64,000 nt of DNA from CAWBRT01 sp963814745 (GTDB taxonomy: Bacteria > Acidobacteriota > Terriglobia > Terriglobales > Acidobacteriaceae): positions 8,652 to 72,651 of the forward strand of contig CAWFEA010000028.1 in assembly GCA_963814745.1 (NCBI GenBank). The letters run 5' to 3'. The notes below the pieces were generated by a model, which saw only the letters and a list, made by a program, of their open reading frames with translations, was not told where the DNA came from and made no database searches. Of the stretch, positions 26,048 to 34,599 are shown piece by piece (within the stretch, counting starts at the first letter, position 1; each line of letters opens with the position of its first letter). Made by a program: the position numbers and the translations under genes.

Positions 26048-26920
26048 GTGAATCCTACGATCTTTTTGCAGACGACTATCAATGGGTTGATGGTGGGCGG
26101 CGTTTATGCGCTGGTTGCCGTCGGATTGACCCTGATCTTCGGGGTGATGAAGATCGTCAACTTTGCCCAGGGAGAGTTCGTGATGCTGGCCATGTACGTC
26201 AGTTGGATGCTGGCAACCTTTGTCCATATCGGACCCTATCCCGGATTGCTGATCGTAGCGGCTGTCATGTTCGGGTTCGGCTATCTCGTCTTCAAGTTCC
26301 TCATTATCCGGGTAATTGGCAAACCCGACGAATCCTTCATCCTGCTGACTCTCGGTTTGTCCATCGTTTTGCAAAACCTGATCCTGGTCATCTTTGGCGC
26401 CGAATATTTTTCGGTTGACACGCCCATCAAAGATGAGGCGTTCCATATGGCCGGTCTCAGCCTCTCCGTGCCACGCTTGATCGCATTTCTGGTGGCGCTG
26501 CTGATGGTCACGGCGCTGACGATCATGCTCAACAAGACCGACCTGGGACGCGCCATGCGGGCGACCTCCGAGAGCCGCGAGGTCGCAACCCTGCTCGGCA
26601 TCAATCCGACCAAGTGTTTCACGATTGCGTTCGCCATCGGTATTGTTCTGGCGGGCATCGCCGGCGTGTTGTTGACGCCGATGTTCTATGTGTTTCCCGG
26701 CGTGGGCACGCTTTTTAACCTTACCGCCTTTGTGGTGGTAGTGCTTGGCGGAATGGGATCGGTACCCGGCGCATTGCTAGGCGGGTTGATCATCGGCGTC
26801 GTCGAGGCTCTCAGCAGCACTTATATTTCGCTGGACTTGGCGCAATTGTTTACCTTCCTGATTTTCCTCGCCGTGCTCTTCTTGCGTCCACGCGGACTAT
26901 TCGGAGAAGCTGCGAAATGA
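26048..26920 (+). CDS. livH: Branched-chain amino acid ABC permease LivH
   Basis: A 290-residue inner-membrane permease with the family pattern TTINGLMVGGVYALVAVGLTLIFGVMKIVNFAQGEFVMLAMY at the start, RAMRATSESREVATLLGINPTKCF in the middle and a C terminus FLRPRGLFGEAAK. GTG start with GGAGG upstream. The livM start overlaps its stop (ATGA). This is the second LivH in the window. Confidence 0.95.
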   Translation: MNPTIFLQTTINGLMVGGVYALVAVGLTLIFGVMKIVNFAQGEFVMLAMYVSWMLATFVHIGPYPGLLIVAAVMFGFGYLVFKFLIIRVIGKPDESFILLTLGLSIVLQNLILVIFGAEYFSVDTPIKDEAFHMAGLSLSVPRLIAFLVALLMVTALTIMLNKTDLGRAMRATSESREVATLLGINPTKCFTIAFAIGIVLAGIAGVLLTPMFYVFPGVGTLFNLTAFVVVVLGGMGSVPGALLGGLIIGVVEALSSTYISLDLAQLFTFLIFLAVLFLRPRGLFGEAAK

Positions 26921-27897
26921 ACCCCAAGGCGGCAAAATTCGTCCTGCCGGCGCTCATCGTCGTGGTGCTCGCCATTCCGCTTTTCGTAACCATTCCCTAT
27001 TACCTGCATATCATGTTCATGATTTTTCTACTTGCCACCATGGGTCTGGGATGGAACCTGATAGGCGGTTATGGCGCGCAGCTCTCGCTGGGCCATTCCG
27101 TGTTTTTCGCCATCGGCGCCTACACTGCGGTCTTGTTCGTTGTCTATAAGAGATTAACGCCCCTGGTGGGCGGAGTGATCGGCATGGCGCTGGCAGTGCT
27201 GGCAGCGGTCATCATCGGCCTGCCTTGCTTCCGCTTGCGCGGACCTTACTTTGCGCTGGCCACCATCGCTTCTGGCGAGATCACGCGCACCCTGCTGCTG
27301 CATTTCAAGGACTTCACTGCGGGAGCCAACGGGGTGCCAATTCCCTTCCATGGCAATGACCCGCTGTTTTTGCAATTCTCGTCCAAGGCTGAGTACTACT
27401 ACCTGGCGCTGTTTTTGCTGGCCGTGGTTTTCATGATTGTGCGCACGATGGAGCGCGCGAAAATAGGCCGCTACCTGGCGGCGGTGCGGGAGGATCAGGA
27501 CGCCGCCGAGTCTCTCGGCGTCAAGACCGCCCGGGTCAAGATGGCCGCTTTTATGCTCAGTGCGGCGATCGTGGCTGCCTGCGGGGTTCTCTACGCGTTT
27601 ACGGTCGGCTACATCGATCCCGACAGCGTTGCCAGCGTCAACATGTCAATTCAAATCGCCGTGGTGGTGATCGTCGGAGGAATCGGAACCCTGTGGGGGC
27701 CCATCCTGGGCGCGGCAGTGGTTGTGATGCTGACGGAGTTGACCAACATGTATCTCGGCGCGGTGAGAGGCGGCGCCAGTTTGGTGCTCTATGGGATTCT
27801 TCTCATCGTGGTCATCCTCGTGAAACCGAATGGACTGATTTCCTTGTTTGACAGATTCTGGCCCAAGAAACAGGTTGCTCATGGAACCACTGCTTAA
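26917..27897 (+). CDS. livM: Branched-chain amino acid ABC permease LivM
   Basis: A 326-residue permease with the LivM hallmarks LGWNLIGGYGAQLSLGHSVFFAIGAYTAVLF and RLRGPYFALATIASGEITR. The EAA-like loop is RYLAAVREDQDAAESLGVKTARVK, and the end is KPNGLISLFDRFWP. About ten helices. It overlaps livH by four bases and livG by 17 bases, a tightly packed operon. Confidence 0.95.
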   Translation: MNPKAAKFVLPALIVVVLAIPLFVTIPYYLHIMFMIFLLATMGLGWNLIGGYGAQLSLGHSVFFAIGAYTAVLFVVYKRLTPLVGGVIGMALAVLAAVIIGLPCFRLRGPYFALATIASGEITRTLLLHFKDFTAGANGVPIPFHGNDPLFLQFSSKAEYYYLALFLLAVVFMIVRTMERAKIGRYLAAVREDQDAAESLGVKTARVKMAAFMLSAAIVAACGVLYAFTVGYIDPDSVASVNMSIQIAVVVIVGGIGTLWGPILGAAVVVMLTELTNMYLGAVRGGASLVLYGILLIVVILVKPNGLISLFDRFWPKKQVAHGTTA

Positions 27898-28608
27898 GGT
27901 TACCAACCTCAAAAAGTCTTTTGGCGGCGTGCATGCGCTCAAGGACGTTTCCCTGGAACTCGAGCGGGGCGAGATTCTCGGACTGATCGGGCCCAATGGT
28001 TCGGGCAAATCGACGTTCGTCAATGCCATCGCCGGCCTTTACAAACCGGATGGCGGCAGCGTACTGCTGGAAGGCGTCGATGTCACCGCGCAGGCGCCGC
28101 CGGCCATGGCCCGCCACGGCGTCGCCAGGACATTCCAGTCGTCGCGGCCTTTCCTGAACCTCAGCGTGCTTGAGAACGTGACCATCGCGGCGTTGCTCCA
28201 CACTAGCCACGCGGCGGAAGCCGAGGCGGTCGCCATGGAATGCATCGGGATGACGGGGCTGAAGAGTTCCATGCATCTGAAGAGCGCCAGCCTGCCGGTG
28301 GAAAAAGAAAGCGTCTGGACCTATGCCGGGCGCTGGCTTTGAAACCCAAGCTCATCATGCTGGATGAATGCCTGGCCGGCCTCAACCCTCACGAAATGGA
28401 AGAGGGCCTGGAACTGGTGCGGGCCATCAATCGCAGCGGCATCAGCGTCATCTTTATCGAGCATGTGATGAAAGCCGTGGTAGCGCTTTGCCACCGGATA
28501 GTGGTGTTGAACCAGGGCGAGCTGCTCGCCGAGGGAGCCCCGGAAGCGGTGATGACCAATGAGAAGGTAATTACAGCCTACCTGGGCGAGGGCTACAAAC
28601 GTGCTTGA
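27881..28608 (+). CDS. livG: Branched-chain amino acid ABC ATP-binding protein LivG, one frameshift
   Basis: About 243 residues when read across one shift. Walker A GPNGSGKST is at about residues 37-45, followed by RHGVARTFQSSRPFLNLSVLEN. The frame breaks just at the signature: LPVEKESVW in the first frame, GKRKRLDLCRALALKPKLIMLDECLAGLNPHE in the second. Adding one G near 28300 gives LPVGKRKRLDL, the normal LivG sequence, so this is a one-base deletion and probably a sequence error. Walker B (LIMLDE) and switch His (FIEHVM) are intact. ATG at 27881 inside the end of livM. Confidence 0.9.
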
Positions 28609-29305
28609 GATCAAGGAAGTCGTAACTGGCTACGGCGACATGAAGGTGCTGGACGGCGTGTCGTTGCACGTCGACAGCGGCGAAGCGGTGTCGCTGGTCG
28701 GCTCCAACGGCGCCGGCAAGACCACCCTGCTGCGGGCCATCTCCGGACTGATTCCGGTCTGGTCGGGCAGTATCGTCTTCGACGGCAAGGAGCTTACCAA
28801 GCTTCCGGCGCACACCCTGGCCGGGCTGGGGATCGCCCACATTCCGCAGGGCAGAGGCGTGCTCAGCCAACTGACGGTCGAGGAAAACCTGATCCTGGGC
28901 GCCTATACGCCCTCCGCCAAGCCGCAACGCGCCGCCACCCTGGAGAAAGTCTACAAACTGTTTCCCATGCTCGGCGAGAAAAAGCAACACCTCGGCGGCT
29001 CTCTCAGCGGCGGGCAGCAGCAAATGTTGGCCATCGCGCGGGCCTTGATGAGTCATCCCAAGCTGCTGATTCTCGATGAGCCGTCTCTGGGACTCGCGCC
29101 TATCGTCGTGGCCGCCGTTTTCAAGATCATCAGGGAGATCTCGACCGAGGGTGTCTCCATTCTGCTGATCGAGCAGAACCTGGTGGAAGCCTTGGCGGTA
29201 TCCAGCCGCGGTTATGTGCTTGAAACCGGCCGGGTAGTGCTCGAAGGCGCCAGCGAAGCGCTCGCCGTCAATCAGGAAGTTCGCGCCGCCTACCTTGGCA
29301 TCTGA
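28601..29305 (+). CDS. livF: Branched-chain amino acid ABC ATP-binding protein LivF
   Basis: A 234-residue ABC ATPase. It shows Walker A GSNGAGKTT, the family block GIAHIPQGRGVLSQLTVEENL, signature LSGGQQQMLAIARAL, Walker B LLILDEPSLGLAP and ILLIEQNLVEAL. GTG start overlapping the livG stop. It ends the second liv operon; the next genes are convergent, 112 bases away. Confidence 0.95.
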   Translation: MLEIKEVVTGYGDMKVLDGVSLHVDSGEAVSLVGSNGAGKTTLLRAISGLIPVWSGSIVFDGKELTKLPAHTLAGLGIAHIPQGRGVLSQLTVEENLILGAYTPSAKPQRAATLEKVYKLFPMLGEKKQHLGGSLSGGQQQMLAIARALMSHPKLLILDEPSLGLAPIVVAAVFKIIREISTEGVSILLIEQNLVEALAVSSRGYVLETGRVVLEGASEALAVNQEVRAAYLGI

Positions 29306-29417
29306 GGCGTCAACCGGCTGAAACCGAGATGCCGTATCCAGCTTACGGTATCGGTCATCGTGAGGAGGCTCGCCATGGTTGCGAGCCGGCGCGGCAACTT
29401 TACGGCGAAGGACGCGT

Positions 29418-29807
29418 TCATCCTACCGCGGCGCTCATCAGGCTAAACATCAGTATGGCGAGCACGATCAGGGTCAGACAAACATAGAGCCTGTCTTTTT
29501 CCAAGGCGAATGCCACCACCGCAAACGCGACTCGCGCCACCGGGGTGGCGATCAGCAACAGCACTCCCAGTTGAATAATGGCGCGTCCCCGGAATTCGAG
29601 ACAGCCGGAAAGAATGCCTTTGACCGTGCTGAGCTGGACGGTTTCGCCGTGAAAGCTCTTGTAATCGGGCAGAATCCCCGTGCCATTGCGAATCAAATAA
29701 ACCATCGCCCCGAAGAACACGACGGAGCCGGCCAGCATTACTCCCAGCCGAAGCAGCGTGCCGATAATCATCTCCATTCGCCGGTCACCCTGTTCGTGTA
29801 CGTTCAT
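29418..29807 (-). CDS. DUF1634 membrane protein
   Basis: A 129-residue protein with three membrane helices: IIGTLLRLGVMLAGSVVFFGAMVYLI, AIIQLGVLLLIATPVARVAFAVVAFAL and LYVCLTLIVLAILMFSLMSA. This matches DUF1634, a small family nearly always encoded beside a TauE/SafE exporter, as here: its start overlaps the end of the exporter gene by four bases. It probably serves as an accessory subunit of that transporter. Function unproven. Confidence 0.88.
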   Translation of the reverse strand: MNVHEQGDRRMEMIIGTLLRLGVMLAGSVVFFGAMVYLIRNGTGILPDYKSFHGETVQLSTVKGILSGCLEFRGRAIIQLGVLLLIATPVARVAFAVVAFALEKDRLYVCLTLIVLAILMFSLMSAAVG

Positions 29808-30640
29808 AGGGCTCCTCTGATTCCATTGAGAATCATTTCAATTCCGAGGGCGACGATCACCACGCTGAAAATAAGCCGCAGTGATTTTGTCTTCGCCTTC
29901 ACCAGCAGCTTTGCCCCGGTAAGCGAACCGGCGAGCACGCCCAGCATTACCGGCATCGCCAAACCGGGATCGATATAGCCGCGGCTGAGGTAGAGCCCCG
30001 CGCTCGCCGCCGCCGTCACCCCGATCATAAAGTTGCTGGTGGTAGTCGAAACCTTGAACGGGATGCGCATCGCCTGGTCCATGGCAAGCACCTTCAACGC
30101 GCCTGAGCCGATGCCCAGCAATCCCGACAGCGTTCCCGCGGTGAACATGATGCTGAATCCGGCAGGCACATTGCACACGTAGTAGGACTTCGGCCCGCTG
30201 GGCGTGGGATAGCTTCCGCTCAAGCGCAACTTGTCCGACAGCGTGCCGCATTCCTCCGCCGTCGGTTGCTCGCGTTGCTTTCTGCCGGAGAGATAGGCCG
30301 ACGCCAGCAGCACCACGCCAAAGATCACCGCGATAATCCGTGCCGGCACCAGGGTGGCAAGCATGGCCCCGAGGATCGCGCCCGCCGTGGTCGCGATCTC
30401 CAGGAACATGCCGATGCGAACGTTGGAGTAGCCTTCGCGGACATAGGCGGCCGCCGCACCGGAAGAGGTGGCGATCACCGAGACCAGCGAGGCGCCAATC
30501 GCATAGCGTATGTCCACCCCGAACGCGATGGTGAGCAGCGGGACGAGAACAACTCCGCCGCCCAAGCCGGTCAGGGCGCCCACCAATCCAGCCGAAAAAG
30601 ACGATACCGCTACCAGCCCCGTGAAAACCAGAATCGTCAT
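29804..30640 (-). CDS. TauE/SafE family sulfite/organosulfonate exporter-like protein
   Basis: A 278-residue membrane protein of the TauE/SafE family. It has the two family repeats GLVGALTGLGGGVVLVPLLTIAFG (residues about 18-41) and GTLSGLLGIGSGALKVLAMDQAMRIPFKVSTTTSNFMIG (about 166-205). About eight helices. The central insertion (residues about 110-150) is hydrophilic. Substrates in relatives are sulfite, sulfoacetate or other small anions. It is cotranscribed with the DUF1634 gene. Confidence 0.9.
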   Translation of the reverse strand: MTILVFTGLVAVSSFSAGLVGALTGLGGGVVLVPLLTIAFGVDIRYAIGASLVSVIATSSGAAAAYVREGYSNVRIGMFLEIATTAGAILGAMLATLVPARIIAVIFGVVLLASAYLSGRKQREQPTAEECGTLSDKLRLSGSYPTPSGPKSYYVCNVPAGFSIMFTAGTLSGLLGIGSGALKVLAMDQAMRIPFKVSTTTSNFMIGVTAAASAGLYLSRGYIDPGLAMPVMLGVLAGSLTGAKLLVKAKTKSLRLIFSVVIVALGIEMILNGIRGAL

Positions 30641-31007
30641 CGCGTTCGACGCCCTCGCTCGCCGGCGGAAACCTCACCGCAAGTGCAAGAGAATTATAGC
30701 CTTCCGTGAAGTTGGCCGGGGACCAGCACGTTTTTAAGATAGATGCAACGCCGAATACTGATCCCGTCCGCCCGCAAGATCCCTTTTTGCTTCGGTTTCC
30801 GAATCCGGCCAGGGCATCTCGTGCTTCGGGACATTCCGCCGCTCGGGACTTTCGTAACCTGCATGGATCGCGCTTTTCACCCCTACACACAAAAACTACG
30901 TGAGAACCTTTGTGTTTGACCACTGCGAGGGCTTTACGGGAAGTTTACAAGAAGTTTACTTCCGCAACCTGAGCGCACTCTGACGAACAGAATTGAGAGG
31001 AGCAGGC
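30641..31007. other. Intergenic stretch between divergent genes
   Basis: About 367 bases between the divergent exporter and lipoprotein genes. The only clear signal is AGGAG six bases ahead of the lipoprotein ATG. Promoters for both sides must lie here but I could not pick a convincing -35/-10 pair. Confidence 0.5.
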
Positions 31008-33107
31008 ATGAGACGGTCAACCATTATTTCTTTATGTGCAGCATTGTCGATCTTGCTGCTGCTGATAGCATGCGGCGGAGGTGGCGGGTCAAGCAGCAAC
31101 CCACCTTCACAACAAGCGAACAGCGGGACCGTTAACACCATTATCAGCGACGACGCCACCCAGGACTGGGCGACCATCGGCGTGAAGGTACTCAGCGTCA
31201 CCCTGACTCAGACTCAGCAAAGTGGGGGCAACACGGTCACAATCTACGCCCCTTCGTCGGGCGCGCCATTTATCAACCTGGTGCAACTCGATCAACTCGG
31301 CGAGATCATCGGGAATGCAACGATACCGACCGGGACCTATTCGCAAGCCACCATCACGGTCAGCGCGAACCCTGCGGACGTTTTGTTGATCGCCAGCCCC
31401 GATCCGGAGCCGGGATTCCCGGTCCTGTCGCCGCCAACCATTCCTTCGACCCAGATTTGTGTTGTCACCAGCGCAGGTTCGTGCGGTGTTGCCGGCTCGA
31501 CCGTGTCCGTGCCGCTAACGCTTGCGACTCCACTGAGTGTGGGCAGCAACTCCAGCAGTGCGCTGGATTTGGAGTTTAATCTCTCGCACCCCGCATTTAT
31601 TGTGCAGCATCAGCCGGCAACCGGTGGAACGATTTGGGCGGTCAACTTCAATCCGATTCTGCGCCACCATCCGATTGCCGACATTACCAAGCTGGTCCTG
31701 CGCCACAGTTACGGTACGAACATCACCGTCTCCAGCAACGACACTTCTTTCACCATGGACAAGATTTTCTTGCCCGTGCCTGCCCCAAGCCCTATTACCA
31801 ACAGTAATGTCACCGCCTCTACGCAAACTCTGACGATTCTCGCGGACTCCGGCAATGTGAACGGGTTCGGCGGCACCATTTTCTGGAACCTCGATGCCTC
31901 CGCGGGCTCGCAGCGCGCGGTTATCAACAGTTTTCAATCGGTGGCGAGTATTCTCAGCCAGCCGGGCGAATACGTGCGCGTGCAGGCGCGCTACCAGCCG
32001 GGCGGCACGCTGGTTGCGGTGCGGGTATGGGCCAGCACCAGTTTCAGCAAGGTATTTGTGAGCCCCGAGGGCCACGTACTTGCCGTGAATCCTTCTACCG
32101 CCGCGACTAATCCCGATACCTTTACTGTAACCACTGAGAGCGGCACTGCGTCGGCTCCGATCTCCGTCACCGCCAACACAAACTTTTACTTCAACAACGC
32201 GCTGGTGGGAACAGGGACCGGCGTGCTGAACAATCCTGGCACGTCGCAGCCTTTGTTTGTGCGCGGCTTCAAAGTGCATGTCAACCCCGTGGATCCAACG
32301 GCCAGCCAACTCGCGGCAGACACCGTCAATATTGAATTCGCCAGGTACGACGGCGCGATTTCGGGATCGAATGCTACCGGGTTAACTTTTACGCGCACCT
32401 TCGATACCGCTCACGCCAGTGACGACTACACCGTCAATCTCGATTACATTTCCAGCGGCACGCCGAATGGCTACGACGACAATAACAATCCGGTCAGCGG
32501 CTTCAAATGGTGGTACTTTGCCCAGCCAACCAGCACCCTGAGTTGCTTTGGCGGTGGCTGCGTCAACGGAGCGAATAACCCGATCACGGGCACCGGTGGT
32601 TTTATAGCTACCACCACCAGCGCTAACGTGAGTTATGGCAATTCCTGCGTTCCGGCCGGTTTTGCCGCGACCAACTTTGTGGCCACGCAACCGATAGTCG
32701 GCGAGACCTATGCCACATGGAACGATGCCGCTGACCTGAATGACGCATGGTCCGCACAGTGGGTGATCTTGTTGCCCACACCGGCATTGCTATCGACCGT
32801 CGGCACGATCATTCCCAGCGGCAGTTTCACCATGACCCCGGTCGGCGCCAATTGCAGCACCCCGGTCACGGTTGACCTGGACACCGCGCAAGCACAGGCG
32901 ACCCTGGCGTATCAGGTCAACAGGAGCAGTAGCGGTGTCGTCACCGTTACTTCTACTACCCTGAGCGCCTTGTTAGGAGGCACCGCTGGTTTCCAATCAG
33001 GGACCCCGGTAAAGGTCTACGGCGTGCCTGTGGCGGGGGCTAGCGGCAACGGCACTATCCAAGCTTACGTGCTCCTCTACTTCACCGGAACTGTGCCGAC
33101 ACAATAG
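31008..33107 (+). CDS. Large lipoprotein, DUF4382-like with DUF5666-like repeats
   Basis: A 699-residue exported protein. Its N terminus is a lipoprotein signal (IISLCAALSILLLLIAC, lipobox LIAC) followed by a Gly/Ser linker. Residues about 40-240 fit DUF4382 (ISDDATQDWATIGVKVLSVTL, LVQLDQLGEIIGNATIPTGTYSQATITVSANP, ALDLEFNLSHPAFIV). The middle has beta-rich repeats of the DUF5666 type (GYVRVQARYQPGG-like segments). Such proteins are frequent in acidobacteria; function unknown, probably surface-exposed. The ATG at 31008 has AGGAG upstream; an in-frame TTG at 30993 is less likely. A strong terminator follows. Confidence 0.82.
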   Translation: MRRSTIISLCAALSILLLLIACGGGGGSSSNPPSQQANSGTVNTIISDDATQDWATIGVKVLSVTLTQTQQSGGNTVTIYAPSSGAPFINLVQLDQLGEIIGNATIPTGTYSQATITVSANPADVLLIASPDPEPGFPVLSPPTIPSTQICVVTSAGSCGVAGSTVSVPLTLATPLSVGSNSSSALDLEFNLSHPAFIVQHQPATGGTIWAVNFNPILRHHPIADITKLVLRHSYGTNITVSSNDTSFTMDKIFLPVPAPSPITNSNVTASTQTLTILADSGNVNGFGGTIFWNLDASAGSQRAVINSFQSVASILSQPGEYVRVQARYQPGGTLVAVRVWASTSFSKVFVSPEGHVLAVNPSTAATNPDTFTVTTESGTASAPISVTANTNFYFNNALVGTGTGVLNNPGTSQPLFVRGFKVHVNPVDPTASQLAADTVNIEFARYDGAISGSNATGLTFTRTFDTAHASDDYTVNLDYISSGTPNGYDDNNNPVSGFKWWYFAQPTSTLSCFGGGCVNGANNPITGTGGFIATTTSANVSYGNSCVPAGFAATNFVATQPIVGETYATWNDAADLNDAWSAQWVILLPTPALLSTVGTIIPSGSFTMTPVGANCSTPVTVDLDTAQAQATLAYQVNRSSSGVVTVTSTTLSALLGGTAGFQSGTPVKVYGVPVAGASGNGTIQAYVLLYFTGTVPTQ

Positions 33108-33129
33108 CGGGCAGGAGTCACTTTTGAAC

Positions 33130-33158
33130 CGCCGCCCTTCACCGGGCGGCGTTTTTTT
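33130..33158 (+). terminator. Intrinsic terminator after the DUF4382-like gene
   Basis: CGCCGCCC and GGGCGGCG form a perfect 8-bp stem with loop TTCACC, followed by seven T. Confidence 0.92.
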
Positions 33159-33434
33159 GTCTTCGCACACCCCCATTTTCGAACCACATGCTGGTTTTTT
33201 GTCAGACGACAACAAGATAATTCTTTGATTAACCCCAAACGGTCCTTCAAATGCTTTTTAAGCAGATTCAATGCCACTTTCGCGCAATCTTTCATCCGGA
33301 GCGGCTCAACCCTTGTATGCAGCAGTTCAGTGTCAATAGAGGCACGTCAGATAATCATTTCTTGTCGAAATCGCGGAGGATTGGTACGCTGCCCCTAGCA
33401 GATATAAATCTGCATTCCAAACAACAATAACTCC

Positions 33435-33481
33435 GCTCCGCACCGTGAGGCAAAACAAGTCACACAATGCGGGGCTTTTTT
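33435..33481 (+). terminator. Possible attenuator ahead of the isoaspartyl peptidase gene
   Basis: GCTCCGCA (33435-33442) can pair with TGCGGGGC (33468-33475, one G-U pair) and six T follow. The loop is long (25 bases). It lies 41 bases before the GTG start, within the 415-base gap from 33108 to 33522. The rest of that gap shows no gene. Confidence 0.35.
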
Positions 33482-33522
33482 ACGTTTGCAGCAATTACCA
33501 TGAAGGCAGAGGCCACATCTTT

Positions 33523-34506
33523 GTGAACCGACCCAATCCGATTATTGCCATCCACGGGGGAGCCGGGGCTATCGCCCGCTCCGCGATGACCGCCGAACAG
33601 GAGGAAAACTACCAGGCAGCGCTGCGCGCAATTGTGTGCGCCGGCCAGAAGTTGCTCGCCGAAGGAGCCCGCGCCCTCGACACGGTCGCCGAGACTGTCC
33701 GCCTGCTGGAAGATTGCCCTTTATTCAATGCCGGCAGGGGAGCGGTCTTTACCGATGCCGGCACGCACGAATTAGACGCCTCGCTGATGGACGGCAGAAC
33801 CCTGGCGGCAGGCGCCGTGACTTGCGTCCGGCGGCTGCCCAACCCCGTGCTGGCGGCGCGAGCCGTGATGGAGCACAGCGGTCACGTGCTGATGGCGGGC
33901 GAGGCCGCCGAAGCCTTCGCTCGCGCCCAAGGCTTGCCGCTGGTTGAGCCTGAATACTTCTACACGGAGTTTCGTTACCGTCAGTGGCAGCGCGCCCGCG
34001 GCACTTCCGGCACTCGGCTCGATCACGACGCTTCCGCCGCGCGCCCGGCCGATTCGACACGCACGCTGAGCGCGCTCGATTCCGGCAAATACGGCACCGT
34101 CGGCGCGGTTGCGCTCGACGCGGAAGGCAACCTGGCCGCAGCCACTTCCACCGGCGGCATGACCAACAAGCGCGCCGGGCGGGTGGGAGATTCCCCGATC
34201 ATCGGGGCCGGTTGCTACGCCGACAACCGCACCGCGGCCGTCTCCGGAACCGGCGTGGGCGAGATGTTTATCCGCGCCGTGGTGGCTTATGATGTGTCGG
34301 CGCAGATGGAGTACGGAGGCAGAACTTTAGAGCAGGCAGCCGGGCACGTGGTGTTTGAGCGGTTGCCGCAGATCGGCGGGCGCGGCGGCGTGATCGCCGT
34401 CGATCGTCTCGGCAATGTTGCCATGCCTTTTAACACCGAAGGCATGTACAGGGGGTTCGCCCGCGTCGGGCAGGAGGCGGAAACAGCCATCTACCGCGGC
34501 GCGTAG
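33523..34506 (+). CDS. iaaA: Isoaspartyl peptidase/L-asparaginase (plant type, Ntn hydrolase)
   Basis: A 327-residue precursor of the type III asparaginase family. It starts NPIIAIHGGAGAIARSAMT, has LFNAGRGAVFTDAGTHELDASLMDG, and the autocleavage site is before Thr192 in SGKYGTVGAVALDAEGNLAAATSTGGMTNKRAGRVGDSPIIGAG. The mature N-terminal Thr is the nucleophile. It hydrolyses beta-aspartyl dipeptides and L-asparagine. The GTG at 33523 is chosen because homology starts there. It is followed by a gsi-type peptide importer in the order known from Escherichia coli (iaaA-gsiABCD), which suggests it processes imported peptides. Confidence 0.92.
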   Translation: MNRPNPIIAIHGGAGAIARSAMTAEQEENYQAALRAIVCAGQKLLAEGARALDTVAETVRLLEDCPLFNAGRGAVFTDAGTHELDASLMDGRTLAAGAVTCVRRLPNPVLAARAVMEHSGHVLMAGEAAEAFARAQGLPLVEPEYFYTEFRYRQWQRARGTSGTRLDHDASAARPADSTRTLSALDSGKYGTVGAVALDAEGNLAAATSTGGMTNKRAGRVGDSPIIGAGCYADNRTAAVSGTGVGEMFIRAVVAYDVSAQMEYGGRTLEQAAGHVVFERLPQIGGRGGVIAVDRLGNVAMPFNTEGMYRGFARVGQEAETAIYRGA

Positions 34507-34599
34507 GCTTACACTTTCGCCTTATAACCCGCCTGTGATAGACATGACACAGACTTTATCGCCGGCCTCATCGACGAGGACACCAGAGAGGAACCGGGA

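Noticed and set aside
29367..29387. GGCTCGC/GCGAGCC hairpin as terminator between livF and the DUF1634 gene
   Set aside because: Only seven base pairs and no T-run on either strand; could be chance in high-G/C DNA.
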